A stretch of DNA of 64,000 bases from Odontocerum albicorne (lineage: Eukaryota; Arthropoda; Insecta; Trichoptera; Odontoceridae). Under the pieces are notes generated by a model. It saw only the letters and a list, made by a program, of their open reading frames with translations. It was not told the DNA's origin and ran no database searches. The position numbers were made by a program, and so were the translations under genes. Positions 52,130-62,530 of this stretch are shown piece after piece. How positions within the stretch are numbered: position 1 is the stretch's first letter; the number at the start of each line of letters is the position of its first letter. The stretch lies in assembly GCA_949825065.1 (NCBI GenBank), contig OX463864.1, positions 17,187,327 through 17,251,326 on the forward strand, written 5' to 3'.

Positions 52130-52680
52130 TAATTTGGGCATATTGAAGAACGTTTGCCAGGAAATTACATCATTCCCGGCATCATTAATCGAACTTTCGG
52201 GTTTTTAGAACCACTGGAATAGGCAGGAACTTCGTTATTGGACGTGTTGGCAGTACTACCTCGTACTTGATGAGACAACGCACTCACACGAGTGTCAAGT
52301 CTAGCTCGTTAGCAACTATAGTTCTGAAATTCTAGGATGAGTCCTGTGACAGCTCACAAATTTGCCCCAATACAACCTTGTAACGGTGTTCAGTAATTTT
52401 AATTATTTTATCAACTTTAATATAAGCCTCAATTCTAATAAATAGCAAGTTATTTAGGTAAATACATTACATAAGGTTGTATAGGGGGAAATTTGTGAGC
52501 TGTCACAGGACGCATCCTAGAGTTTCCGAACTATAGTCCAACGCGTGTGAGTATTATTACCAGACGAATTCTTAACATACTGGGGCCCTTCAATTACTCG
52601 TATTTTTCCGGGTTCCATGGGGAATTGAACCCAAAACCCTCGGATGGAAGTCAAACGGACCTTTATCGTTAACCGAAAAC
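52130..52680 (-). repeat. SINE-2 copy split by a MITE
   Basis: Left landmark TTGCCAGGAAATTACATCAT to TTTAGAACCACTGGAATAGG. Right landmark CATGGGGAATTGAACCCAAA and ACCCTCGGATGGAAG (inverted tRNA-like head). The MITE at 52315-52537 interrupts the middle. Confidence 0.5.
52315..52537. mobile_element. MITE copy 2 (inside SINE-2)
   Basis: ACTATAGTTCTGAAATTCTA at the left and its inverted partner at the right, with TGAGTCCTGTGACAGCTCAC. It is 223 bp, against 221 bp for the copy at 8912, and inverted relative to it. Confidence 0.8.
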
Positions 52681-52689
52681 TAAAAACGA

Positions 52690-53400
52690 CGTTAAAATAT
52701 CATGTCTAACAAAAAAAAACATTAATTTAAATTCTTTAAAAAAAGACCAATCTCTAAACAATGATGGTAGGGTAGAGGTAAAGAGTTTGTTGAACAAGAT
52801 TAAGAGGAAATGATTTTCTGAGTAATGTAATATTTTGTCTATTATCTCTTAAACGTAAATAAAGATGGTGTACTTTTGATAACTATTTGAAATTCGTTTG
52901 AGTCACAGCGAGTGAGCCACAAACGAAGATGTGTAAAATATTGATAAGGCATGTAATTTTTTTTCATATTTTTCACTATTTTGCCAAAAAAAAAATTAAG
53001 CGCAGATTTTATATTTAAAGAAAAAGAGCAATAACTTTTCTAAACTTGTTCAAAAACCTTGACATTTTATTTGCAGACCGACTGCGTGTTTGGAGTTTCA
53101 TACAATTGTGTAACAAAGGCGAAATTACCCTCCCCTACTCTCGGGACCCTTTCCCACGCTGAAGGTCCTCCAAACTCCCTATTAATATGTATTTCATACG
53201 TGGCAGGATACCCTCCTTGACCCCGGCCCTGGAAGGACATTACAGCTTAATTCACTTGCCAGTTACGATGTACTCAAAATTCTCTGTCTTTGTATTACTT
53301 AATGTTCGACATTCTGTACTTGTGTTGTGCTCTTTATATTGAGAACTCTATTGCGCGTAAACCTTAGATGTTCTTAGAAATATAAACTCCAGTTTGCGAT
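52690..53400. other. Stretch without recognised features
   Basis: AT-rich, with a GC-richer part at 53120-53240. No gene or matched repeat. Confidence 0.4.
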
Positions 53401-53505
53401 TTATTAACAATGCATTAAATCAATAGGTCACTAAAACATTTATACACGACCCTGTCAGTATCAAAAGCTACTAAAGTGACGGTCCAAACAGTATTGGTGC
53501 CAAAT

Positions 53506-53945
53506 TAGTTTTTTTTTTAATAAAGTAATCTACAAGTATAATACAAACATTTGCCAAAGACTATAAGTATAAAAAACATATCTTATAAAAAATCTAATTT
53601 ATATATAATATTATAACTATAAACCAACTTTATTTTAATTCCCTCTTTGTAATTATTATTTTGAATAATCTTTATATTTAATTTCTTAGAAATAGTTAAC
53701 ACTTTCATACTAACTTATAACTAGATAACAATTCTAAGAACTAATTATGTTAGTACTAATTATTTAAGACGTGTCTACTCCTTCAGGCTACTTGTATTTC
53801 ATCACATTCACTCAGACCTTGTTCCTCCCAGCAAATACTGTAGGTGGACTAGTCAAGCAACAGGTGATGCTTCGGAAGCCAGTGGTTATAACGGAAAGGT
53901 AGATCGGACTTACTCTCGTAAGCCCACAGGGCGACGATTACAGGA
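53506..53945 (-). mobile_element. Jockey 3' fragment inserted in a LINE-A copy
   Basis: It shares a 3' UTR and last coding segment with 27392-28037: ATAACTAGATAACAATTCT, TCACATTCACTCAGACCTTG and GATGCTTCGG. LINE-A sequence flanks it: GGTGCCAAATT before and GGCAAATTTGATGTATGG after. A 9-base, one-mismatch direct repeat (GCCAAATTA/GGCAAATTT) may be a TSD. Confidence 0.65.
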
Positions 53946-54060
53946 ATGCTGTTGGCAAATTTGATGTATGGAAGTGAAACGTGGACGTGCAAAGATACTT
54001 ATAAGTATCGAATAAATATTGTAGAAATAGAAGAAAGATGTTTGACCTCACATTGTTTAA
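53946..54060 (+). repeat. LINE-A fragment downstream of the Jockey insertion
   Basis: Encodes ANLMYGSETWTCKDTYKYRI and NIVEIEERC, the block after the reverse transcriptase in LINE-A. The family sequence is lost beyond about 54060. Confidence 0.6.
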
Positions 54061-54324
54061 GATTGCCACCTCGTATTTCAATAGTCCGGGGCTTACTCAG
54101 CCTTTCATGCTACACGTTCCTTATAGGTCCACTCGGCAAAATATTTTGTTCCTAATGAAGTGGTTTTAACTTATTATTTGTAAACTCTTCCATAACAAGA
54201 CTGCAAAGATCGGGTTATCAATATGGGTATTGTTGGGATTTTCATATGGCGTTGACTACTTACCTTTTTCATTACCTTGTCCGAGGCTGTGTGAGTAGGT
54301 CTGTGAGCGTATATCTCGTATATC

Positions 54325-54440
54325 CCAAAAGATGGAAAGACAGCTGGCAGTCGACGTCACAAGAGGGAAACGATGATGCAGAACCATAACAGGCCAACAG
54401 GCATAAAAGAAGAGGAAGAAGAAAAAGAAGAAGTTGTCTA
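54325..54440 (+). pseudogene. RTE 3' end
   Basis: Encodes PKRWKDSWQSTSQEGNDDAE with a stop, then a GAAGAGGAAGAAGAAAAAGA tail. PKRW.DSW...SQE is also the C-terminal end of the 55442-57022 protein. Confidence 0.65.
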
Positions 54441-54639
54441 CTTACAGTAGTAAAGTAAACGAGTGGTTCTTACCGGGATGAATTGAATTATACGAGTATG
54501 TATTTGCTTTGTTGTGTTTGTTCGACTTGTACTATTTTTTATATTGTAGAACACTGCTTACATGCCAATATTAAATTCTATATGTTGTTGTTTTTCAAAA
54601 TAGTCTATTTGACCGTTGAAATAAATAAATGAGTACACA

Positions 54640-54800
54640 GAGAAGAAAACATGGAGTGACAATGTATGATAACATACGGAAATAAGTGATCTGGGATGGA
54701 CGTGAACTTAAGGTTGATGTGTTAAGTAAGATGAAGAATATCTTTCTGAGATAGTTTGAGCACGCAGAACAAATCAGATTCGACATGAATTTATACACAA
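54640..54800 (+). repeat. LINE-A internal fragment
   Basis: GATCTGGGATGGACGTGAAC, TTAAGGTTGATGTG, then AGATGAAGAATATCTTTCTG (KMKN block) and AGTTTGAGCACGCAGAACAA. Confidence 0.55.
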
Positions 54801-55415
54801 AAAAAAATAGAAAGAAGATTGATTGAAAAATCAAAAGGGACACTGACGTTTTAACATAATATTATTTTCACGATCAAACAGGCTAAGCAGCTTTTACAAG
54901 AATCAAGACACCTGATTGCTTTCAAATTCGTTGACTAGTTGTTTTGATGTCATCAACTTTGCCGTTTCTTCAGTCTCCATAAAAAAAAAACAAATATTTT
55001 AATCACTTCCTTGCATATATCAAACAGATGACAATTCATTATATGTAACAGTCTTGGTCGGCTCCTTTTGAGAAATGTTAACGCCAATTTAATCGGTCAA
55101 TTTAAACGAAGTAATCACTTGTCCGTCCATCTATTAGTTTTTTTGTCTCAATGTACCACGCCTACAGTTCCTTCCACTCTATAATATGATCTCATGTTGT
55201 GGTAACGAGTTTATTTTGATTATCAATTAGTGCAACCGGTAATCTGTCGTTCATTATTATCGTCTGCACCAGATATAACAGGTGATTCAACTCCATTTTA
55301 AGATCAATCCATTATGTGCGTCTAGAATATTGTTTTGTGGCTGGGTCAATGTATTATGTTGTAATATTCTGTGAAATTCATATCTTATTATTTTGTGTTA
55401 AATAATACGTTTTAT
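54801..55415. other. Stretch without recognised features
   Basis: No gene or matched repeat; it borders the RTE 3' end. Confidence 0.4.
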
Positions 55416-55417
55416 AT

Positions 55418-57045
55418 CTTCTTCTTAAACTTTATATGGACTCAAAACTCTGTTACTGCAGGATTGTCCTCCTGTGATGCTGAGCTCCAGCTATCTCTCC
55501 ATCGTTTCGGGGGTCTTCCTGGTGGACGCCGTCTATCCGGCACTCCATGCAGAGCTATGTATGGAATTCTTGTGGAATTCATTCTCTGTACATGTTGGTA
55601 CCAGTATCGTCGACGCTGTCGTCCCCATCTGACCACATCTTGGACCTCACAGACCTCTCGGATTGTGGTATTCCTTACACGATCACACAAAGTCTTCCCA
55701 GCAATAGCACGCAGAGTTCTCATTTCCGTTGTCCTTAGCATACTTTTTGTCCTGACAGTGTCCGCCCTCGCTTCGATGCCATATGTGAGGATAGGTCGCA
55801 CACAGGTCTTATAAATGCGTACCTTGCTATCCATTCTCATATCTTTATTCCTCCATATGACATCTCTCAGGCAGCCCGCCACAACTGCAGCTTTATCTAC
55901 CTGAGGTCTTACTTCTCTGGGGAGGTCATGAGAGCTGAGCAATTCACTGCCAAGATATCTGAACTGGGTTGCTTGTTCAATTGGCTCGTCACGTACTGAG
56001 ATTCTGCACTCGAGTGGGTCTTTGGAGAATGCCATGCACTCGGTTTTTGCTACGGAGATAATCATATTGTACTTTGAGCAGGATTCATCGAACTTTGTGA
56101 GCATTCTCTGTAAGTCATTTTTATTTTCAGCTATGAGTGTAGCGTCGTCAGCATAACAGAAAATTCCCACCGCTTCCTTACCAAGAGTGTACCCCGACTT
56201 GAGAGATGCAACCTCTGCAATGATATTATTCATTATGCAGTTAAAGAGAAATTGGCTTAGGCTATCGCCTTGTCTGATTCCAACCGATGTTTTTATGGTT
56301 TTAGTATATTTCTCATTTGCTCTGATTTTTGTGTTACTATCCAAGTTGGTCTCTACTATGACATTAATGAGTGATGGAGGTATCATTTTTGTGGATAAAG
56401 GGTTCAGAAGATCCATCAACCGAATCCTGTCGAAAGCTTTTGTAAGATCGACTAAACAGAGGTAGGCTGGTTTGTTGTATTCTAATGCTTTTTCTTTAAT
56501 TTGTCTAGGAGTGAATATAGCGTCGGTAGTAGAGCGGTTCTTTCTGAATCCCTGCTGTTCCTCTCTATTTGTAATATGTATTTCAAGTTTTTCCTTTATT
56601 ATCATTGTGAACAATTTAAGAGTAGAGCACAGCAGGGATATTCCTCTGTAGTTTTCAGGATTTGTGTTCTGCCCCTTTTTAAAGATGGGTATTGTTATAC
56701 TTGTTCTCGAGTCGTTAGGGATAATTGATGTGCCCAATATTTTATTAAACAGTTTAGAAAGCTCAGCTACTAATCGATCGTCGGCATATTTTAGCATCTC
56801 ATTGTGAATTTCGTCCGGTCCTGTTGATTTCCGGTTGTTCAGTTTTGCTATAGCTGCTTTGATTTCACTATATTCAATAATTTTCGAATCTGTAACATTC
56901 TGAGGCAATGGGATTTCTTCCGAGTCATTGTATAATTCCTGAAAGTACTTTTCCCACTTTTTTATTGTAATTTTGTTTGTTTGTACATATTCATTGATCG
57001 GTTTCTTCTTTTCTCTTAGCATTTTCCATACCTTTTTTTGAGAAA
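55418..57045 (-). mobile_element. RTE-clade LINE, 5'-truncated
   Basis: The low-coordinate end is a very short 3' UTR finishing in AAGAAGAAGATATAAAACG on the minus strand, typical of RTE. The reading frame is open from near the 5' break to the natural stop. The break is near 57030-57045, where the frame ends in an A-rich run (KKVWKML in the shifted frame). The endonuclease domain is lost. Confidence 0.8.
55442..57022 (-). CDS. RTE reverse transcriptase, 526 codons, 5'-truncated
   Basis: This is the longest and best-preserved coding region in the window. Residues about 65-75 (KSTGPDEIHNEML) start the RT domain. NYRGISLL is at 124-131. Motif A is CLVDLTKAFD (189-198), with the catalytic Asp at 192. 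Motif B is VGIRQGDSLSQFLFN (247-261). Motif C is YADD (290-293), both aspartates intact. The thumb/tail region has RYLGSELL (355-362), VRPILTYGIEA (408-418), TTEMRTLRAIAGKTL (431-445) and PPGRPPKRWRDSW (500-512). It resembles proteins labelled HmRTE-type endonuclease-reverse transcriptase. A full protein would have about 300 more residues, including an AP endonuclease. The Met used is simply the first after the truncation. With all RT residues intact the copy is young, but lacking the endonuclease and promoter it is unlikely to be autonomous. Confidence 0.88.
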   Translation of the reverse strand: MLREKKKPINEYVQTNKITIKKWEKYFQELYNDSEEIPLPQNVTDSKIIEYSEIKAAIAKLNNRKSTGPDEIHNEMLKYADDRLVAELSKLFNKILGTSIIPNDSRTSITIPIFKKGQNTNPENYRGISLLCSTLKLFTMIIKEKLEIHITNREEQQGFRKNRSTTDAIFTPRQIKEKALEYNKPAYLCLVDLTKAFDRIRLMDLLNPLSTKMIPPSLINVIVETNLDSNTKIRANEKYTKTIKTSVGIRQGDSLSQFLFNCIMNNIIAEVASLKSGYTLGKEAVGIFCYADDATLIAENKNDLQRMLTKFDESCSKYNMIISVAKTECMAFSKDPLECRISVRDEPIEQATQFRYLGSELLSSHDLPREVRPQVDKAAVVAGCLRDVIWRNKDMRMDSKVRIYKTCVRPILTYGIEARADTVRTKSMLRTTEMRTLRAIAGKTLCDRVRNTTIREVCEVQDVVRWGRQRRRYWYQHVQRMNSTRIPYIALHGVPDRRRPPGRPPKRWRDSWSSASQEDNPAVTEF

Positions 57046-57355
57046 AAAATAAGCTTGTGTGGTCCGGTCATCACAGTGTGCCATCGAATCCAGCATAACA
57101 GTGTAGATAGTGAGTTTACTGGCGTGCAACGGCTCACTCTTTCAAAGCTTTGCTTTTCGAATGAATTGATGTTGGAAAGGCAAGAGGATTCTTCACTACG
57201 ATACTTAGCGACATCAACGGACTTGGAAGAAAGTAGCGTTAACAAGTTTTTCCAAACATTGGGATCATGGACATGACCTGATCAATGCGAATCATAGGAA
57301 GCTGGGATCTCTGTTGCCTCCAATTGGAAACACGTGGCATAGTTAAAATTATATG
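57046..57355 (+). other. Unclassified stretch with a 73-codon ORF
   Basis: The open frame (57055-57276) reads HNSVDSEFTGVQRLTLSKLC and STDLEESSVNKFFQTLGSWT. I do not recognise it. It ends beside the GTTGCCTCCAATTGGAAACA repeat end noted at 48843, so it may belong to that unknown family. Confidence 0.2.
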
Positions 57356-57359
57356 GTAT

Positions 57360-57605
57360 ATGCAATAGACTTATAAAACAAATATATAAATCTGAAATGA
57401 ATTGAAATCGAGGAAGAAGTATACAAATGGAAGTCTGGAAGGAGGTAGTTTGATAATTTTAAATGAATTAAAGAAATCGAGTATGAAAAATCATGTATGG
57501 CAAAATGATTCCATATGGACGAGGCGAGGGCTGTGTGCACGTGTAGAAAGACATGGAGATCTGCCCTCTCTGCTTACTTGAAAAGGGACTTGGCGTGATG
57601 GTATA
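57360..57605 (+). repeat. LINE-A second-subfamily copy
   Basis: GCAATAGACTTATAAAACAA, GAGGCGAGGGCTGTGTGCAC, GATCTGCCCTCTCTGCTTAC and GGCGTGATGGTATATA. Confidence 0.6.
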
Positions 57606-58120
57606 TAAAGGTCATTTCTCAATCAAAATATTTTGCTAACAACTCAAAAAGAATTGCAAAACTTGAATGGAATTAAATGTTATATTAAAATTATAAATAT
57701 TTATGGTTCATTGTTTTTTCGTTTGACATAGATTTAAGCTCAGCAATTTTAGTTGAAATTCCTAATGGTGGAAGGTATGCAAACTATTAAAGAAACATAT
57801 TTATAATATAACATAACGTGCGCTTTGACGATTCCAATATTAACCGAACTCACATATGTTAAGCATCAAATTTTCAGGCCGTCCATTCGTTCATGCATGT
57901 CAATTTAGAGTTTCCACTCATCCATGTCAAAGAACTAGGACATTCCGCATAGGCCCATAAATAACACGAGCGTCCAGTTGAATAATTGTCAACACACGAC
58001 GCTTTTGACATTATTAATCCATTTATTAGGCAATAAAACAAATTTCTGGACGTCCACCATCCATTCCAAGCATCTCTGATTGATGACATTCCTAGACGCC
58101 GGTCCACTGTGCAATATACT
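57606..58120. other. Stretch without recognised features
   Basis: AT-rich. The 57874-58107 minus-strand frame is not recognised and lies just before the satellite. Confidence 0.35.
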
Positions 58121-58124
58121 CAAT

Positions 58125-58974
58125 GTTCAGCGTTGTTCGGGACGCCTATACTTTCTGAACATTCATTTATATTTACGTTGGTCGTTTGTTTTTTTACCCA
58201 AATTCTAATAATTCATTCGTTCATCAATCCAGAAACTACAGGCGTGCCGAACAGGGTGAAAACCCTGTTCGGCACACCTATAGTTTTTTTGTATGTATTT
58301 ATATTTACATAAGTCGTTTGCGTTTTTATCCAATACTAATCATTCATTAATTCTCATTCTTAAACTTTATGCGTGCCGAATAGAGTAGTGACCCTATTCG
58401 GCACACCTATAATTTCTAGGTATTTATTTATATTTACATTAGTCGTTTGCCTTTTTATCCAATACTAATAATTCATTAATTCTCATTCTTAAACTATAGG
58501 CGTGCCGAATAGAGTAGTGACCATATTCGGCATATATATTGTTTCTGGGTATGCATTTATATTTACATTAGTCGTTTGCCTTTTTATCCAATACTAATAA
58601 TTAATTAATTCTCATTCTTAAACTTTAGGCGTGCCGAATAGAGTATTGACCCTATTCGGCACCTATAGTTTCTGGGTATGCATTTATATTTACATTAGTC
58701 GTTTGCCTTTTTATCCAATACTAATAATTCATTAATTCTCATTCTTAAACTATAGGCGTGCGATTAGAGTAGTGACCCTATTCGTCTCAGCTATTGTTTC
58801 TGGGTGTGCATTTATATTTACATTAGTCGTTTGCCTTTTTATCCAATACTAATAATTCATTAATTCTCATTCTTAAACTTTAGGCGTGCCGAATAGAGTA
58901 TTGACCCTATTCGGCACCTATAGTTTCTGGGTATGCATTTATATTTACATCAGTCGTTTGCCTGTTTATCCAAT
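58125..58974. repeat. ~128 bp hairpin satellite, left block
   Basis: Each unit has GTGCCGAATAG...CTATTCGGCAC, then TTTCTGGGTATGCATTTATA, then TTAGTCGTTTGCCTTTTTAT and CATTAATTCTCATTC. Hairpins lie near 58240, 58371, 58501, 58630, 58757 and 58885, preceded by one partial unit. Spacing is 127-131 bp. The stem is 11-13 bp with a short loop. Confidence 0.92.
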
Positions 58975-59285
58975 AATAATCATAGTATAAATAGGCCAAA
59001 CCCATACGATGGTTGTCGCCAAAGAAATAATACAATAATTGAATTTTGAATACAAGAGAGTGAGAGAGGAATACTTGGATTCTCTCCGAAAGTAATTCGA
59101 AATTTGAATCTCGGTGGGTCCGTGATACTGAACGAATTTTAAATACCTAGCTAACAATTTTTGAACCGGTGTAAAAGGGGACGATGTATAAATGATATAC
59201 TCGTATATAAACAAATTTTACATTTATGAATATATATTTTCATAAATGTAGAATTTGTTTTACTTCCGTGAATATTTCACGGGTT
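58975..59285. other. Sequence interrupting the hairpin satellite
   Basis: About 310 bp unlike the satellite, containing ATTTATGAATATATATTTTC (inverted with CATAAAT) and CGTGAATATTTCACG palindromes near its right end. The array resumes at 59286. No terminal repeats or TSD were identified. Confidence 0.5.
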
Positions 59286-59545
59286 GCAACTAGTCATTCA
59301 TTAATTCTCATTCTTAAACTATAGGCGTACCAAATAGAGGAGTGACCCATTTCGGCACAACTATAGTTTCTGGGTTTGCATTTATATTTACATTAGTCGT
59401 TTGCCTTTTTATCCAATACTAATCATTCATTAATTCTCATTCTTAAACTATAGGCGTGCCGAATAAAGTAGTAACCCTATTCGGCACACCTATAGTTTCT
59501 GGGTATGCATTTATATTAACGTTAGTCTTTTTACCTAATTATTTA
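59286..59545. repeat. ~128 bp hairpin satellite, right block
   Basis: Two more units with hairpins near 59325 and 59454. The first has a broken stem (GTACCAAATAG), the second one mismatch. Confidence 0.88.
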
Positions 59546-59719
59546 CTTTAACCTTAATCAATCCAATGGGATGGGGTATTATGATAGAGTTTTTGCCGTT
59601 GATGGTCTTGTAGTGTGGAAATGTCTGCCTCTTAGTGTTAGAAAAATGGGTGGCATTTGAAGCTTAAGGAAGCGTTTGAAGACAATCCTTTTTGGGAGTC
59701 TTACTAAAATTAATGATTC

Positions 59720-59800
59720 TACATGAACACGCCTAAAGCCGAATGTGTAAACTATCACATTTCGGAATATCTTATATAAACTTTGGATAAACAAAATTTA
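59720..59800 (+). repeat. Family-F head fragment (sense plus)
   Basis: ACGCCTAAAGCCGAATGTGT and ATCACATTTCGGAATATCTT. Confidence 0.5.
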
Positions 59801-59863
59801 ACAACTTTTAGTGAACAACGCCTGTATTTCACCAATTAGCTTCGTGTTCGATGCGTAATGTTT

Positions 59864-60046
59864 TTATTTTTTCCCACTTAAAGGATCTGGTATCTTGATC
59901 CTAATCTCTTCCATAATTTTCCTCCAATCTCGGTTATGGACAAGTTGAGACCAGTTTCTCACTTGGCGCGCGGATATGTTTCTGTAGACATATCGGCGCT
60001 CCAATGTTTTGAAGACCGAGTATTTTGAAAATCTTGTGCGCCTCAT
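59864..60046 (-). pseudogene. Possible LINE C-terminal fragment
   Basis: The 60-codon frame reads MRRTRFSKYSVFKTLERRYV and RNWSQLVHNRDWRKIMEEI. The W..LV.NRD.WRKI.EE end resembles LINE C-termini (compare VKDR..WK..V.E). No other evidence supports it. Confidence 0.3.
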
Positions 60047-60654
60047 CGTTGTAGTTAAAGAAAGTTAAATACATGTTTCAAATCACGTTTTTACCATTCA
60101 CGCTATTGTATTTTTTCTACTACAGATAGGTTTTTGAAACGAAATTAATCTTTTATTCGTGGGACATTTACTGAATTCAAAATATAGGATTCCTTCCACG
60201 AAAAGGGCGATGAAATATGCTTTCAAAAGTATATCTCTATTATATTCACTCATTTTAGGGACCCCCACCCCCCTGTTAGGATTGGCATCTCAGAAATCCT
60301 TCAGCATTATTGTCAAATAAAAATATATAATTGGATTATCAGGACTTCACCCTGGTTTCTTTCCCCCTCTTGGGGTTTCTTCCTGAGTGATTCTGGTTTA
60401 ATTTTCAATCGTCTTCCTTCCTTGTTTATAATTAACGTTTAACACTGATTCTCAAATTGACCACTGCAAATATATTTCAAGATGTTTGTGTTAAAGAAAC
60501 AGGAGTTCGTAAACAGTGTTTTGTAACAAAAGGTGTGTCACAAGGTTTTATATATTCACTGAGTGTAATAATTAATTAATTTTCTATAAGTTTTATTTCA
60601 AATAATAATTAAAACAAATTGATGCTTTTAACGTAGTACAATCCTCCTCCGTGG

Positions 60655-61055
60655 TTGCAGTCCTAAGACTGGTTTGCAGCAATTTCAACTCTTCTCCTCC
60701 ATTCCCCCCTGTCCTGTGCGGCTCTTTTTAAATCTGTATATGTTGAGCAGCGCACGTCCACCAACAGGTCCTCCAGGTACTCTCGGCGTGGGCGTCCCCT
60801 AGAGTTTGTCCCCTCGGTCATACCCTCCATTATGGCATGCAAGAGGCCCTCTTGTCGTATTATATGACCGATCCATCTTGCACGCCTTTCGGACAGGATC
60901 CTGAGCAGGTGCCTTCCTCCTTCGATTCGTTGGAGAACCTCTTCATTTGTGATGCGGTCTCTCCAGGAAATTCCTAATAGTCTTCTATAGAACCACATCT
61001 CAAAAGCCTCTAGTCTTCGTCTATCTCTTTCGGATAGTACGATAATCATTGAATA
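60655..61055 (-). pseudogene. LINE C-terminal fragment (RTE/BovB-like tail)
   Basis: The 128-codon frame reads RRRLEAFEMWFYRRLLGISW, then DRITNEEVLQRIEGGRHLL, RRARWIGHIIRQEGLLHAIM, EGMTEGTNSRGRPRREYLED and ends LKRAAQDRGEWRRRVEIAAN with QS and a stop. The order EMW.YRR.L.I.W.D..TNEEVL, then R..WIGH..R...L...ME(G), then GRPR, then AQDR..WR is the classic tail of many animal LINEs. It is intact over its whole length, so insertion is fairly recent. The RT is missing. A degraded relative is at 26060-26310. Confidence 0.75.
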
Positions 61056-61059
61056 AAGT

Positions 61060-61890
61060 CCCTGGTTTCAAAAAGTTAACTACCTCTGCGATAAACATAA
61101 ATTAATATTTTCAATACCACACATCAAAAACATCTGATGTCATATCTAATGGTCTATTTGGTGAAGAAAAAAAAAAAGGTTAAATTAATAAATGTTCTCT
61201 TTTTACGTCGACATTAATATCTTTCTTAGTTAATCCACCGCCAGCTTATTTTGGGATTAATCAAACGATTTTCACTTTATCCCGCCCTTTTCTTATTCTT
61301 CCCAAGGTCCATGGTCATTAAGGCTTATCAGGTCATCATCACGCTAAAGGCTGTCTCATCGATTCACTGATAAGACATAATGGTCGTTAAACCAACGAAA
61401 ATGTTCAATTAAGTGGGAATTATCCCATTATTCTAGAAATATAAAGATTTTCTTATCCGTTATATTTAAATAATATTATTGTAGGATATTAAGAGTTATA
61501 AATATATTTCAGCGTGTGTGTGAGAAGAGAAAAGAAAAAAAAACGAATGTTATACAATACAACAAAAGGTTATAAGCAAGACAGTTTATTGACACGGTGG
61601 TTAATTTATCTCTTCTTTTTTTAAAGTTTTTAGTACCGTCAGGTATATAGTAGTATTTTGTGTTGCTTGTATTATAATGTGATGCGATGCGAGTATGAGA
61701 GAGTTCTATATTCGCCCTATATTGGTGGGGTGTATCTTGGCCGAGGGGATGCTATTAGATGAGCCCAGACCTTTTGATAGCTTCTGTATTTAATGTATTA
61801 TCTGCAATTTATGTGTTTTAGAAGTGTTATTTAAATATAATCTGTACATACTATGTTGCTATCAATAAACCTATTATTTATTTAATTATT
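61060..61890. other. Stretch without recognised gene; possible retroelement 3' end
   Basis: The right part (61680-61890) ends in CAATAAACCTATTATTTATT, similar to a polyadenylation signal plus A/T-rich tail. The block TGTATCTTGGCCGAGGGGAT before it is GC-richer. I cannot assign it. Confidence 0.3.
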
Positions 61891-61894
61891 TATT

Positions 61895-62530
61895 TAGTTA
61901 CGAGTGATGTATTGAAGAGAAACTTGAACTTCAAAATGACAGTATATAACGGTGTGTTGGTTCTAACCTTGATGTATGGAAGTGAAATTTGGTATATTGA
62001 TGAGTTCTATTATCTGGTTAGTATGCTAATACGTGATGGACAAGTTGAAAACAGCATTAAAAGAAGGCTACCGAAAAGAAACAAGGTGTACGGAGCACTT
62101 CATGTTATATCAAACAACTGCGCAATATTAACAGTTGCAAAAATGAACGTATGAAAGTGTTTGGTGCCTATCTTGGCTTGGCAGAAGAATATATGCTGTG
62201 GAGATGCGTGCACAAAGAAAAATTTGTGGAGTGTCAATGTCTGATAGAAGGCGAAATGGAGACATCAGAAATGAATGCATGGATACAATTAACGTTTTAA
62301 GTAATATGAAGAATGGAGCTTTATGATGGTTAAAGATGTGGAGAGAATGAATGATGAAAGAAAGAAAGTAAAATAAGAAGAGTGAGTAAACACAATGGCG
62401 TGAAATTTGCATGGCGGGAGGTATGAATGTGGAAAAGGCGAAAATTGTCTGCTTGGATAGAAAAGTTTGGAAATCTGTTATCTCTGTCTATCACCCAAGA
62501 GACACCGCTTGGTGATATGTAGGTATATAA
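61895..62530 (+). pseudogene. LINE-A second subfamily, longest copy
   Basis: Frames encode TVYNGVLVLTLMYGSEIW (61936 on), then an IKRRLPKRNKVYG-like region, a RRNGDIRNECMDTINVL-like block, MWRE.MMKE, and GMNVEKAKIVCLDRKVWKS then SVYHPRDTA before the (TATG)n-like tail near 62515. This is the most complete layout of the region between the end of RT and the 3' terminus. Several frameshifts are present. Confidence 0.65.

Noticed and set aside
55371..55814. 147-codon plus-strand ORF, and other plus-strand ORFs at 56187-56728
   Set aside because: Antisense shadows of the RTE reverse transcriptase.
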